Shown here in pieces: positions 1-5,660 of a DNA stretch of 7,282 nucleotides. Both the position numbers and the translations under genes were made by a program. Numbering within the stretch: the first letter of the stretch is position 1; each line of letters begins with the position of its first letter. Below the pieces are notes generated by a model that saw nothing but the letters and a program-made list of their open reading frames with translations, searched no databases and had not been told where the DNA came from. Source of the DNA: an uncultured Actinomycetes bacterium (GTDB lineage: Bacteria > Actinomycetota > Actinomycetes > Nanopelagicales > Nanopelagicaceae); the NCBI GenBank assembly GCA_903932705.1, contig CAIZHC010000307.1, positions 1-7,282 of the forward strand. Reading direction: 5' to 3'.

Positions 1-614
1 ACGACCGCCATCGTCGAGGCGGTACCCATGGTGTTGCAATGTCCCTTGCTTCTAATCATGGACGATTCAGATTTCATAAATTGCTCTTGTGAAAGTTCAC
101 CACCACGAACTTCTTCACTCAAACGCCAAACGTCGGTACCGCAGCCAAGGAGTTCACCGCGAAATGTTCCAGAAAGCATTGGCCCACCGGGAACCACAAT
201 TGCTGGAATGTTTACTGACGCTGCCGCCATCAGGAGAGCAGGAATAGTTTTGTCACATCCGCCGAGTAGAACGACGCCATCAATTGGATTGGCGCGAAGC
301 ATCTCTTCAATTGCCATCGCAGCCATATTCCGCCAGAGCATCGCGGTTGGCTTGACTTGAGTTTCACCGAGTGAGACGACGGGTAGGTTGTGAGGAATTC
401 CGCCAGCTTCCCAGATTCCCTTTTGAACGTAATCTGAGACCTCATTGAGGTGGGCATTGCACGGAGTTAAATCAGATGCGGTGTTTGCGATTGCGATATG
501 AGGCTTTTTGCCATCGAATGCGTGATCTGGAAGTCCACGGCGCATCCAGGCACGATGAATGTAGGCATTGCGATCATCCCCGCCGTACCACCCTGCACTG
601 CGTAAATCGCTCAT
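1..614 (-). CDS. IlvD/Edd-family aldonate (pentonate/hexonate-type) dehydratase, N-terminal 204 residues, 3' end outside window
   Basis: This is an iron-sulfur dehydratase of the IlvD/Edd family, cytosolic, expected to dehydrate a sugar acid to a 2-keto-3-deoxy sugar acid. The N-terminus reads RSAGWYGGDDRNAYIHRAW, typical of the arabinonate/xylonate dehydratase branch rather than of branched-chain-amino-acid IlvD. Three cysteines expected to hold the [2Fe-2S] cluster are present: Cys52 (TPCNAH), Cys120 (GGCDKT) and Cys193 (GHCNTMG). Their spacing of 68 and 73 residues matches, as I recall it, that of characterised L-arabinonate dehydratase. Asp121 and Lys122 fit the Mg ligand and the carbamylated Lys. 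The reading frame is open to the window edge; a full protein would be about 570-590 residues, so about two thirds is missing. The ATG at 614 is preferred because an in-frame TGA lies three codons upstream; its ribosome binding site is weak. It is divergent from the lactonase-SDR-uxuA operon, which also suggests sugar-acid catabolism. The exact substrate is not determinable here. Confidence 0.9.
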   Translation of the reverse strand, partial: MSDLRSAGWYGGDDRNAYIHRAWMRRGLPDHAFDGKKPHIAIANTASDLTPCNAHLNEVSDYVQKGIWEAGGIPHNLPVVSLGETQVKPTAMLWRNMAAMAIEEMLRANPIDGVVLLGGCDKTIPALLMAAASVNIPAIVVPGGPMLSGTFRGELLGCGTDVWRLSEEVRGGELSQEQFMKSESSMIRSKGHCNTMGTASTMAV

Positions 615-640
615 GACGGCTCACTTACTTTTTTAGGAAG

Positions 641-680
641 TTTGGAATCGTATATTTTTATTTGGATGACTATAACATGG
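641..680. repeat. 20-bp-period direct repeat TTTGGA-N4-TATA in the divergent promoter region, possible operator
   Basis: Two copies of TTTGGA-N4-TATA start at 641 and 661, exactly 20 bp (about two helical turns) apart, in the only gap between the leftward dehydratase and the rightward lactonase operon. The N4 spacers differ (ATCG and TGAC), so only the ten bases of each half are conserved. A sugar-acid-responsive regulator could bind here, but the region is AT-rich and chance similarity is possible. No regulator gene is in the window. Confidence 0.35.
651..656 (+). promoter_or_regulatory. Candidate -10 element for the lactonase-SDR-uxuA operon
   Basis: TATATT matches the -10 consensus at five of six bases and would place the transcription start near 663, giving a leader of about 45 bases before the ATG at 708. 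No good -35 is visible 16-18 bp upstream; the sequence there is T-rich. TATAAC at 671-676 is an alternative -10. Both lie inside the direct repeat. Confidence 0.3.
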
Positions 681-697
681 GCTCATGCCCGCACTCT

Positions 698-701
698 GGA
701 G
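698..701 (+). promoter_or_regulatory. Ribosome binding site deciding the lactonase start
   Basis: GGAG lies six bases before the ATG at 708. No comparable Shine-Dalgarno sequence precedes the alternative TTG at 642, so this site fixes the start. Confidence 0.7.
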
Positions 702-707
702 CTTGCA

Positions 708-1589
708 ATGGCACACATAAGGGTTTGGGATGGGCGCAAATGCCATGTCGGTGAAGGACCAGTTGCGTTAGGTGCGAACCACTCGAAGGTTCATTGGGTG
801 GATATTCTCAATAACAAAATATATTGGCGTGACTTGATGAGCGATGAGAGCGGTGAGATTCCCACCACTGAGAATGTGAGTTTTGTACTCCCGCGAAGCA
901 ACGGTGGATTGGTCATCGGAAATGCGCATGGCCCAGATCTCCTAAATCCAGATGGATCTATACATCGTTTGCCCGGACGAGTGGAAGCAGATGGCGGTGA
1001 TGACCCACTGCCAATGCGTTGGAATGATGCAAAGGTTGGACCCGCCGGAGAGATATGGCTTGGCACTTCGTCTTATGGTGCTTCGACAGATCGCATTGGT
1101 CTGCATCGCTTGAGCGCTGATGGGAGCTCGATGCAGCGAGTCGCCGAAGGCATGGGGTTGAGTAATGGTTTGGACTGGAGTCCAGATGGAAGGCTCTTCT
1201 ACCTCGTGGATACCACCGAACTTCTTCTCTATGTGTATGACTACCAAGCAGGAGAGATTTCTAATCAACGCATCGCGCTTCACTTTGATCCAGAGTTAAA
1301 GCAATATCCAGATGGGATGACAGTTGACAGCGAAGGTTGCTTGTGGATTGCTTTCTGGAATGGCAGTTGCATCAGGAGATATTCTCCAGAGTTCGAATTA
1401 ATAGAAACTATGGAATTTCCGGTGAAATTCGTTTCAAGTTGTGCATTTGTTGGCGAGGATCTTCGTACCCTAGTAGTTACAACTTCCACAGGGGATAATG
1501 GCTGGCACGACGATCATGAATTGGCAGGAATGACATTTGTGATTGAGACCGATACTAAGGGAAAGGCGCCGTATGTCTTCGGAAGTTAA
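708..1589 (+). CDS. SMP-30/gluconolactonase (regucalcin) family sugar lactonase
   Basis: This is a cytosolic six-bladed beta-propeller lactone hydrolase of 293 residues, a normal length for the family, expected to open a sugar-acid lactone to the free aldonate or aldarate using one divalent metal. The family metal and substrate positions are visible: Glu16 (VGEGP), Arg104 and Asn106 (MRWNDAKV), Asn153 (GLSNGLDWSPDG) and Asp202 (YPDGMTVD). Recurrent PDG/PAG/SEG turns at blade ends (PDG at 81-83, 159-161 and 201-203) and the LGTSSYG stretch also fit. The ATG at 708 is chosen because GGAG at 698-701 sits six bases upstream and the protein then begins just before the first blade; an upstream TTG at 642 would add 22 unrelated residues through the promoter. 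It is first in an operon with the SDR and uxuA, overlapping the SDR start by 17 bases. The native lactone is unknown; aldono-1,4- or 1,5-lactones are the likely class. Confidence 0.9.
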   Translation: MAHIRVWDGRKCHVGEGPVALGANHSKVHWVDILNNKIYWRDLMSDESGEIPTTENVSFVLPRSNGGLVIGNAHGPDLLNPDGSIHRLPGRVEADGGDDPLPMRWNDAKVGPAGEIWLGTSSYGASTDRIGLHRLSADGSSMQRVAEGMGLSNGLDWSPDGRLFYLVDTTELLLYVYDYQAGEISNQRIALHFDPELKQYPDGMTVDSEGCLWIAFWNGSCIRRYSPEFELIETMEFPVKFVSSCAFVGEDLRTLVVTTSTGDNGWHDDHELAGMTFVIETDTKGKAPYVFGS

Positions 1590-2406
1590 TCGAGCAGGGG
1601 AGCAGGCGGGCCGCGTTGCAATCGTGACCGGCGGTTCAAGCGGCATCGGTCGAGGCGCTGCAAATGAATTAGCGCGCCAAGGTGCAAGTGTTGTGGTGCA
1701 TGGACTCACTCATGAAGAAGCCACTCTTGTGGTTCAAGAAATTCGAGGCGCTGGTGGCGTTGCCGTGGCCGCGAGCGGACCGATTGATGATCCAGAAACC
1801 TCTCTTCAAGCAGTTGCGATTGCCCTCAAGGAGTTTGGTCACCTTGATATTCTCGTGACCTCCGCCGGTATCCAGCGATATGGAACAACAATTGATACTC
1901 CCATCGAAGTCTGGGATGAAGTTTTTAATGTGAATGTGAAAGGCGTATTTCTTGCTTGCCAAGCCGCTCTTCCTGAAATTAGAAAGAGCCCAGCTGGCGC
2001 TATCGCCATCATTGCCTCCGTTCAAGCTAGCGCTACTCAAGCAAATGTTGCTGCGTACACATCTAGCAAAGGCGCTCTACTCTCTTTAGCTCGCGCCATG
2101 GCGGTTGATGAAGGCCCGCATGGAGTGCGTGTTAATTCCATCAGCCCCGGAACAATCGATACTCCCATGCTTCGTAACACTGCGCGCTTGTTAAGCGATG
2201 GATCATCTGCAGGGATGCAAGGACTTGTTGATGATTGGGGCTCGGCCCATGCGCTTGGTCGTACCGGAACAATTCAAGAACTTGGTGCGGTGATTTCATT
2301 TGTCACCAGCCCCCGCGCAAGTTTCATGACAGGTGATGACATCAGGGTCGATGGGGGATTGCTAGCTCGTCTTGCAGCCGCAGCTCCAAAGGGAGATAAG
2401 AAGTGA
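1573..2406 (+). CDS. Classical SDR-family NAD(P)-dependent oxidoreductase, possible SDR-type fructuronate reductase or sugar dehydrogenase
   Basis: This is a 277-residue classical short-chain dehydrogenase/reductase with a complete catalytic set. The cofactor motif TGGSSGIG is at 19-26, TSAG replaces the usual NNAG at 96-99, and the tetrad is Asn121, Ser149, Tyr162 and Lys166 (YTSSK), with Ser exactly 13 residues before Tyr. The C-terminal SPGTIDTPM segment and the final VDGG near the C-terminus are typical of the family. The end of the second beta strand reads VVVHG, without an acidic residue, so NADP use is possible but unproven. The ATG at 1573 is chosen over an upstream TTG at 1543 because an AAAGG stretch at 1562-1566 precedes it at good spacing. 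Lying between a sugar lactonase and uxuA, it may reduce D-fructuronate to D-mannonate (the role of SDR-type UxuB, as annotated in Bacillus) or oxidise a sugar to a lactone. Sequence alone does not separate these. Confidence 0.88.
   Translation: MSSEVNRAGEQAGRVAIVTGGSSGIGRGAANELARQGASVVVHGLTHEEATLVVQEIRGAGGVAVAASGPIDDPETSLQAVAIALKEFGHLDILVTSAGIQRYGTTIDTPIEVWDEVFNVNVKGVFLACQAALPEIRKSPAGAIAIIASVQASATQANVAAYTSSKGALLSLARAMAVDEGPHGVRVNSISPGTIDTPMLRNTARLLSDGSSAGMQGLVDDWGSAHALGRTGTIQELGAVISFVTSPRASFMTGDDIRVDGGLLARLAAAAPKGDKK
2391..2395 (+). promoter_or_regulatory. Ribosome binding site supporting the GTG start of uxuA
   Basis: GGGAG lies inside the end of the SDR gene, seven bases before the GTG at 2403. 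The GTG overlaps the SDR stop as GTGA, so uxuA translation is probably coupled to the SDR gene. Confidence 0.7.
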
Positions 2407-3446
2407 TTTTCTTAAGTGAACAGTTGTCGGCCCGACCTTCTGCGCTTTGGGAATTAGTAAAGCAATGCGGTGTGAATACGACGGTCTCGCTCCTTCAAGG
2501 CGCCGAACAAGAGCAACGGATGTTTGCATCTGTAGGTGATGGAAAATTATTAGGTGGCTACACCGATGGAATCATTCCTTGGTCACTAGAAGGTATCACG
2601 CGCGATAAAGAGATCTTTGCCTCTCGTGGGCTTGAGATGATTGGCATTGAAGATACCGCTCCAATGGACTTGATCCGCTTAGGTTTACCTGGTCGCGATG
2701 AACAGATCGCACAAGTTATCGAGCAGATCAGGGCGATGGGAAAGCTTGGAGTCACGACTCTCTGCTACAACTGGATGGCCGTATCGAGTTGGGCGAGAAC
2801 GCGCACCGATATTGTTTCAAGAGGTGGCGCGCTAGTAACTGGCTTCAAACTTTCAGATACCGTAGAGATGTCTCGAATTGCAGAGCCTGGGCAGTACACA
2901 CCGGAACAACTCTGGGATGCTCTGCAGTATTTCCTAGATGCAGTTATGCCTGAGGCCGAGGCAGCCAATGTCAGACTTGGCATGCATCCCGATGATCCAC
3001 CGTTGCAAGAGATGCGCGGAATGCCTCGCATCATGAACTCCATTGAAAATTACCGCCGCTTGTTAGATCTCTATCCATCTAAATCCAATGGCATAACGCT
3101 TTGCCAAGGAAACTTTGCGCTGATGACCGATGATCTGCCTTCAGTTATTCGTGAATTTGGCGCTCGTGATGCAATTGCCTTCGTCCACTTCAGGGATATC
3201 GTGGGAGATGCCACTGACTTTGAAGAGACCTTCCACGATGCAGGGCAGAACGACTTACCAGCCTGCATCGAGGCATATAAAGAGATTGGTTTCCATGGGC
3301 CAATGCGCCCAGATCATGTTCCGACGATGTACGGAGAGACGAACGAACATCCAGCCTATGAAACCTTGGGTCGACTCTTCGCCCTGGGCTATATCCGCGG
3401 GCTTATCCACTCGATTTATGAAAAGCCAAAAATTTCTAAACCTTAA
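2403..3446 (+). CDS. uxuA: D-mannonate dehydratase
   Basis: This is a TIM-barrel metalloenzyme that removes water from D-mannonate to give 2-keto-3-deoxy-D-gluconate in hexuronate catabolism, acting in the cytosol. Family landmarks are the LGMHPDDPP stretch with His195, LCQGN with Cys234, VHFRDI with His262 and MRPDHVP with Arg302 and Asp304; these four metal-ligand positions follow the pattern known for UxuA enzymes. At 347 residues it is near the shorter (Gram-positive-like) family members and shorter than the roughly 394-residue E. coli enzyme. The N-terminus is atypical: it begins MIFLSEQLSARPSALWELVKQCGV, shown here only as a summary of residues 1-24. The start is GTG within a GTGA overlap with the SDR stop. 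It is the last gene of the operon, and its TAA overlaps the stop of the convergent membrane-protein gene. No aldolase or kinase for the product is in the window. Confidence 0.92.
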   Translation: MIFLSEQLSARPSALWELVKQCGVNTTVSLLQGAEQEQRMFASVGDGKLLGGYTDGIIPWSLEGITRDKEIFASRGLEMIGIEDTAPMDLIRLGLPGRDEQIAQVIEQIRAMGKLGVTTLCYNWMAVSSWARTRTDIVSRGGALVTGFKLSDTVEMSRIAEPGQYTPEQLWDALQYFLDAVMPEAEAANVRLGMHPDDPPLQEMRGMPRIMNSIENYRRLLDLYPSKSNGITLCQGNFALMTDDLPSVIREFGARDAIAFVHFRDIVGDATDFEETFHDAGQNDLPACIEAYKEIGFHGPMRPDHVPTMYGETNEHPAYETLGRLFALGYIRGLIHSIYEKPKISKP

Positions 3447-3931
3447 CGTTGGGGCCTTTCTTCATCAAAGAAGGCGAGCGGTGTTCTCCAAAGCGAAACA
3501 CTGGTGACTTCTATGCCAGCTTGCCTATGAGCATTTTGAATTGAGCGGCGCACACTATTTCTACTGAATCGAAATAGTAAAAAGGCGGCAGGTAGTTCAA
3601 GAAAAAGTGCTAAAAATATGGCTAATCGAAAATCCCAACCAGGATTTGAAGTAACAACATCAAACCAGGCATCGACAACTAAAAATGTTGCAGAGATCAT
3701 TGCGCCAGGAATTGCGGCTTGCCTCTTCTTCCAGAGAGCCCAACTTGTGCCGAGCCAGGTAAGGGACATTCCGAAGTCGTATCCCACCCACGCTAAATTC
3801 CAATGTGCCGCGTGATAGGAATCTGGCAAAGCGGTCAACAAATAGAAAATCCAACCAAAGAGCGAGAGCGAAGCGACAATCAGCAGCACGCTTTGAAGCT
3901 GGTGTGATTTCCATCGCTCAATCTTCGCCAT
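3443..3931 (-). CDS. Uncharacterised four-helix membrane protein, divergent from the SQR-like operon
   Basis: I do not recognise a named family. The 162-residue protein has four hydrophobic segments, at about 12-34, 45-67, 73-94 and 101-121, followed by a basic, soluble tail of about 40 residues that is probably cytoplasmic. The loop after the first helix (PDSYHAAHWNLAWVGYD, 36-52) and the third helix (VVDAWFDVVT, 85-94) carry Trp, His and Asp residues of a kind seen, from memory, in small conserved actinobacterial membrane proteins. It has no cysteine, so a direct persulfide-carrying role is unlikely. The ATG has AAGGGAG ten bases upstream, within 3942-3948. It starts from the same gap as the SQR-like gene, and the operator palindrome lies 33 bases from its start, so shared control is plausible. 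It could equally be an unrelated neighbour. Its stop overlaps that of uxuA. Confidence 0.75.
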   Translation of the reverse strand: MAKIERWKSHQLQSVLLIVASLSLFGWIFYLLTALPDSYHAAHWNLAWVGYDFGMSLTWLGTSWALWKKRQAAIPGAMISATFLVVDAWFDVVTSNPGWDFRLAIFLALFLELPAAFLLFRFSRNSVRRSIQNAHRQAGIEVTSVSLWRTPLAFFDEERPQR

Positions 3932-3955
3932 GCCTTATTTACTCCCTTGTGATGG

Positions 3956-3984
3956 TTGCAAGTCTATACCCCTAGGGGTATAGT
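3956..3984 (+). promoter_or_regulatory. Promoter of the SQR-rhodanese operon
   Basis: TTGCAA at 3956-3961 (four of six matches to TTGACA) and TATAGT at 3979-3984 are separated by exactly 17 bp. The predicted start is near 3991, giving a leader of about 34 bases. The spacer and most of the -10 are occupied by the palindrome at 3964-3983, so a bound repressor would block polymerase. Confidence 0.6.
3964..3983. promoter_or_regulatory. Perfect 20-bp palindrome, CsoR/CstR-type operator
   Basis: CTATACCCCTAGGGGTATAG is an exact palindrome centred at 3973/3974. A GC tract of four C and four G around a central TA, flanked by TATA arms, is the known operator style of the CsoR/CstR (DUF156) repressors. 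A repressor of that family is encoded downstream in the same operon at 5661-5951. The site overlaps the rightward promoter and lies 33 bases from the start of the leftward gene, so it could govern both directions. No second copy was found by eye in the window. Confidence 0.75.
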
Positions 3985-4010
3985 AATATGCAGAGTAAAG
4001 CCCGATAAAC

Positions 4011-4017
4011 AAGGGAG
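4011..4017 (+). promoter_or_regulatory. Ribosome binding site deciding the GTG start of the SQR-like gene
   Basis: AAGGGAG sits seven bases before the GTG at 4025. A TTG at 3956 in the same frame lies inside the -35 element and cannot be the start of a transcript from this promoter. Confidence 0.8.
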
Positions 4018-4024
4018 TTTAAAG

Positions 4025-5482
4025 GTGGCAAAAGTTTTAATTCTTGGCGCAGGAGTGGCTGGCCACACCGCCGCACTTCACGCCAAACGCATGTTGGGCA
4101 AGGGCGATGAGGTCATCGTCGTTTCCCCTAATTCCAAGTACAACTGGATTCCATCCAATATCTGGGTCGGCGTTGGACGAATGTCCGCCGAGCAGGTCAC
4201 CTTTCCTCTAGCTCCGGTTTACAAGAAGAAGGGAATTACCTTCCACCAAGCCTTGGCGCAAGAGATCTATCCTGAAGGGGATTCTTCTACTTCTAAAGGT
4301 TTTGTGAGGGTACTTTATACAGATTCCACGCGCAGCGGAGAGATCGCCAACATTGAATTCGATTACCTGATTAATGCAACGGGACCAAAGCTAAATTTTG
4401 CCGCAACTCCTGGCCTTGGGCCAGATGGCCACACCGTTTCGGTGTGTACTTACAGCCATGCCATTGAAGCGGCTCACTCGCTTAAAGAAGTCATCGCAGC
4501 CATGAAGGCAGGAAAGCGTCAGGCGCTTGCAATTGGCGTAGGACATGGAACTTGTACCTGTGAAGGCGCTGCCTTTGAATACACATTTAATGTTGAGCAT
4601 GAAATTAGGGCTGCAGGTGTTCGCGAGATGGCAGACATTACGTACATCACCAACGAGTATGAGCTAGGAGATTTTGGTGTTGGGGGATTGGTTTTCTCGC
4701 AATCCGGCTTTCAGACCACAAGCAAGTTATGGACCGAATCTCTGTTCCGCGAAAGAGGCATCAAGGCAATCCTCGGAGCGCACGTCGAGAAGATTGAACC
4801 AAATGTAGTTCACTACGAATTAGTAGATGGCACTAAAGATGTACTGGAATTTGATTTCGCCATGCTGCTTCCACCTTTTAGAGGCGTGGATCTCAAGGCA
4901 TTTAATAAAAGTGGCGATGAAATTTCAGAGAAACTCTTTGCACCTTCTGGTTTCATGAAAGTTGATGCCGAATACACGCCAAAACCTTATGAAGAGTGGC
5001 TGGCATCAGATTGGCCGAAGACTTATCGTAATCCGCTGTATCCAAATATCTTTGCAGTTGGAATTGCTTTCGCTCCCCCTCATCAAATCTCTAAGCCTCG
5101 GAAATCTCCTAATGGAACACTTATTGCGCCATCGCCACCTCGCACAGGAATGCCTTCGGGAATCATGGGCAAGCTCGCAGTAATCAGCATTAAGGAGCTC
5201 ATCAAGTCTGGCCCATCGGCCACTGTAGGAAAAGCATCCATGGCAGATATGGGAGCAGCATGCGTTGCCTCAGCTGGATCGGGCCTACGCGTTGGATCAG
5301 CTGCATCTATGACGATGTATCCGGTGGTGCCTGATTATGTGAAATATCCAAATACCGGAAGAAGTATTGATGACACCTTTGGTGAAATCGGACTAGCGGG
5401 CCACTGGATCAAGCTCGCGCTTCACTACATGTTTATCTACAAGGCCAAGGCCCGCTTCGGCTGGTTTTTGATTCCGGAGTAA
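4025..5482 (+). CDS. Sulfide:quinone oxidoreductase-like FAD-dependent oxidoreductase
   Basis: This is a 485-residue two-dinucleotide-binding-domain flavoprotein of the SQR/FccB/NDH-2 group, expected to oxidise sulfide (or a related sulfur compound) at the cytoplasmic membrane face and pass electrons to quinone. The start VAKVLILGAGVAG puts the FAD Rossmann motif at 8-13; ATGPKLNF is at 118-125; the C-terminal FAD contact NIFAVGIAFAPP is at 341-352. Cysteines are Cys141 (SVCTYSHA), Cys177 and Cys179 (GTCTCEGAAFEY) and Cys413 (GAACVAS). The first two regions fit two redox-cysteine regions of SQR; the third SQR cysteine is not obvious and Cys413 lies late. There is no signal peptide. The C-terminus (HWIKLALHY followed by FGWFLIPE) is amphipathic, as in membrane-attached SQRs. 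It is first in an operon with a CstR-like repressor and a rhodanese, which supports sulfide oxidation; an NDH-2-like or sulfur-compound reductase role is the alternative. Confidence 0.8.
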   Translation: MAKVLILGAGVAGHTAALHAKRMLGKGDEVIVVSPNSKYNWIPSNIWVGVGRMSAEQVTFPLAPVYKKKGITFHQALAQEIYPEGDSSTSKGFVRVLYTDSTRSGEIANIEFDYLINATGPKLNFAATPGLGPDGHTVSVCTYSHAIEAAHSLKEVIAAMKAGKRQALAIGVGHGTCTCEGAAFEYTFNVEHEIRAAGVREMADITYITNEYELGDFGVGGLVFSQSGFQTTSKLWTESLFRERGIKAILGAHVEKIEPNVVHYELVDGTKDVLEFDFAMLLPPFRGVDLKAFNKSGDEISEKLFAPSGFMKVDAEYTPKPYEEWLASDWPKTYRNPLYPNIFAVGIAFAPPHQISKPRKSPNGTLIAPSPPRTGMPSGIMGKLAVISIKELIKSGPSATVGKASMADMGAACVASAGSGLRVGSAASMTMYPVVPDYVKYPNTGRSIDDTFGEIGLAGHWIKLALHYMFIYKAKARFGWFLIPE

Positions 5483-5487
5483 GGGAG
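5481..5487 (+). promoter_or_regulatory. Ribosome binding site of the 55-residue gene
   Basis: AAGGGAG overlaps the TAA of the SQR-like gene (5480-5482) and lies five bases before the ATG at 5493. It is the same sequence that precedes the SQR-like gene and supports real translation of this short frame. Confidence 0.7.
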
Positions 5488-5492
5488 ACACC

Positions 5493-5660
5493 ATGGAAAA
5501 TCCAAACGAGAGCATTGCACGAGCACCTCTTCCAACGGATCAGACTCTCAAGCAGCGCAAGAATTTATTCATTCAACTTATGCGATTTTGTGCCATTAAC
5601 CTAAAAATGGTCAAGATGATTCGAAAAGGACATCACCCAATGGAGAGGAAGGTGAAGTAA
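5493..5660 (+). CDS. Small basic protein of 55 residues, unknown function, between the SQR-like gene and the repressor
   Basis: I do not recognise this protein. It has a strong Shine-Dalgarno sequence five bases from its ATG, starts ten bases after the SQR-like stop, and ends with a TAA directly abutting the TTG of the repressor gene, so it fills the gap exactly. Residues 1-18 look disordered and slightly acidic. Residues 19-45 are predicted, by pattern, to form a cationic amphipathic helix with hydrophobic residues Leu25, Phe26, Leu29, Met30, Phe32, Ile35, Leu37, Met39, Val40, Met42 and Ile43. A GHH follows at 46-48. There are eleven Lys/Arg against four acidic residues, and one cysteine (Cys33). 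A helper of the SQR-like enzyme, for membrane attachment or complex formation, is an inference from position only. The frame could also be a minor or non-conserved peptide, but its fit between neighbours makes it likely coding. Confidence 0.7.
   Translation: MENPNESIARAPLPTDQTLKQRKNLFIQLMRFCAINLKMVKMIRKGHHPMERKVK

Noticed and set aside
642..707. TTG start at 642 extending the lactonase by 22 residues
   Set aside because: It has no Shine-Dalgarno sequence, runs through the candidate promoter and direct repeat, and the added residues do not resemble the family. The ATG at 708 has GGAG six bases away.
942..1283. Open frame on the minus strand inside the lactonase
   Set aside because: The plus-strand gene has a complete family motif set, so this is a shadow frame; no ribosome binding site or family match supports it.
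1543..1572. TTG start at 1543 extending the SDR by 10 residues
   Set aside because: It lies deep inside the lactonase gene, and the SDR fold begins with the VAIVTGG strand shortly after the ATG at 1573, which has a good ribosome binding site.
1669..2040. Open frame of 123 codons on the minus strand inside the SDR gene
   Set aside because: It is opposite the catalytic region of a complete SDR and has low-complexity, unlike-protein content.
3454..3475. Imperfect hairpin (GCCTT...AAGGC) as a terminator after uxuA
   Set aside because: It has a five-base stem plus mismatched pairs and no T-tract on either strand, and it lies inside the convergent coding sequence.
3130..3507. Open frame of 125 codons across the end of uxuA
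   Set aside because: It is a frame shadow of uxuA and overlaps the membrane protein gene; its translation has no recognisable domain.
3964..3983. The palindrome as a transcription terminator
   Set aside because: It lies between a -35 and -10, upstream of both divergent genes, has no loop and no T-tract, and matches a repressor operator.
3956..4024. TTG start at 3956 for the SQR-like protein
   Set aside because: It coincides with the -35 element and precedes the expected transcription start; the GTG at 4025 is seven bases after AAGGGAG.
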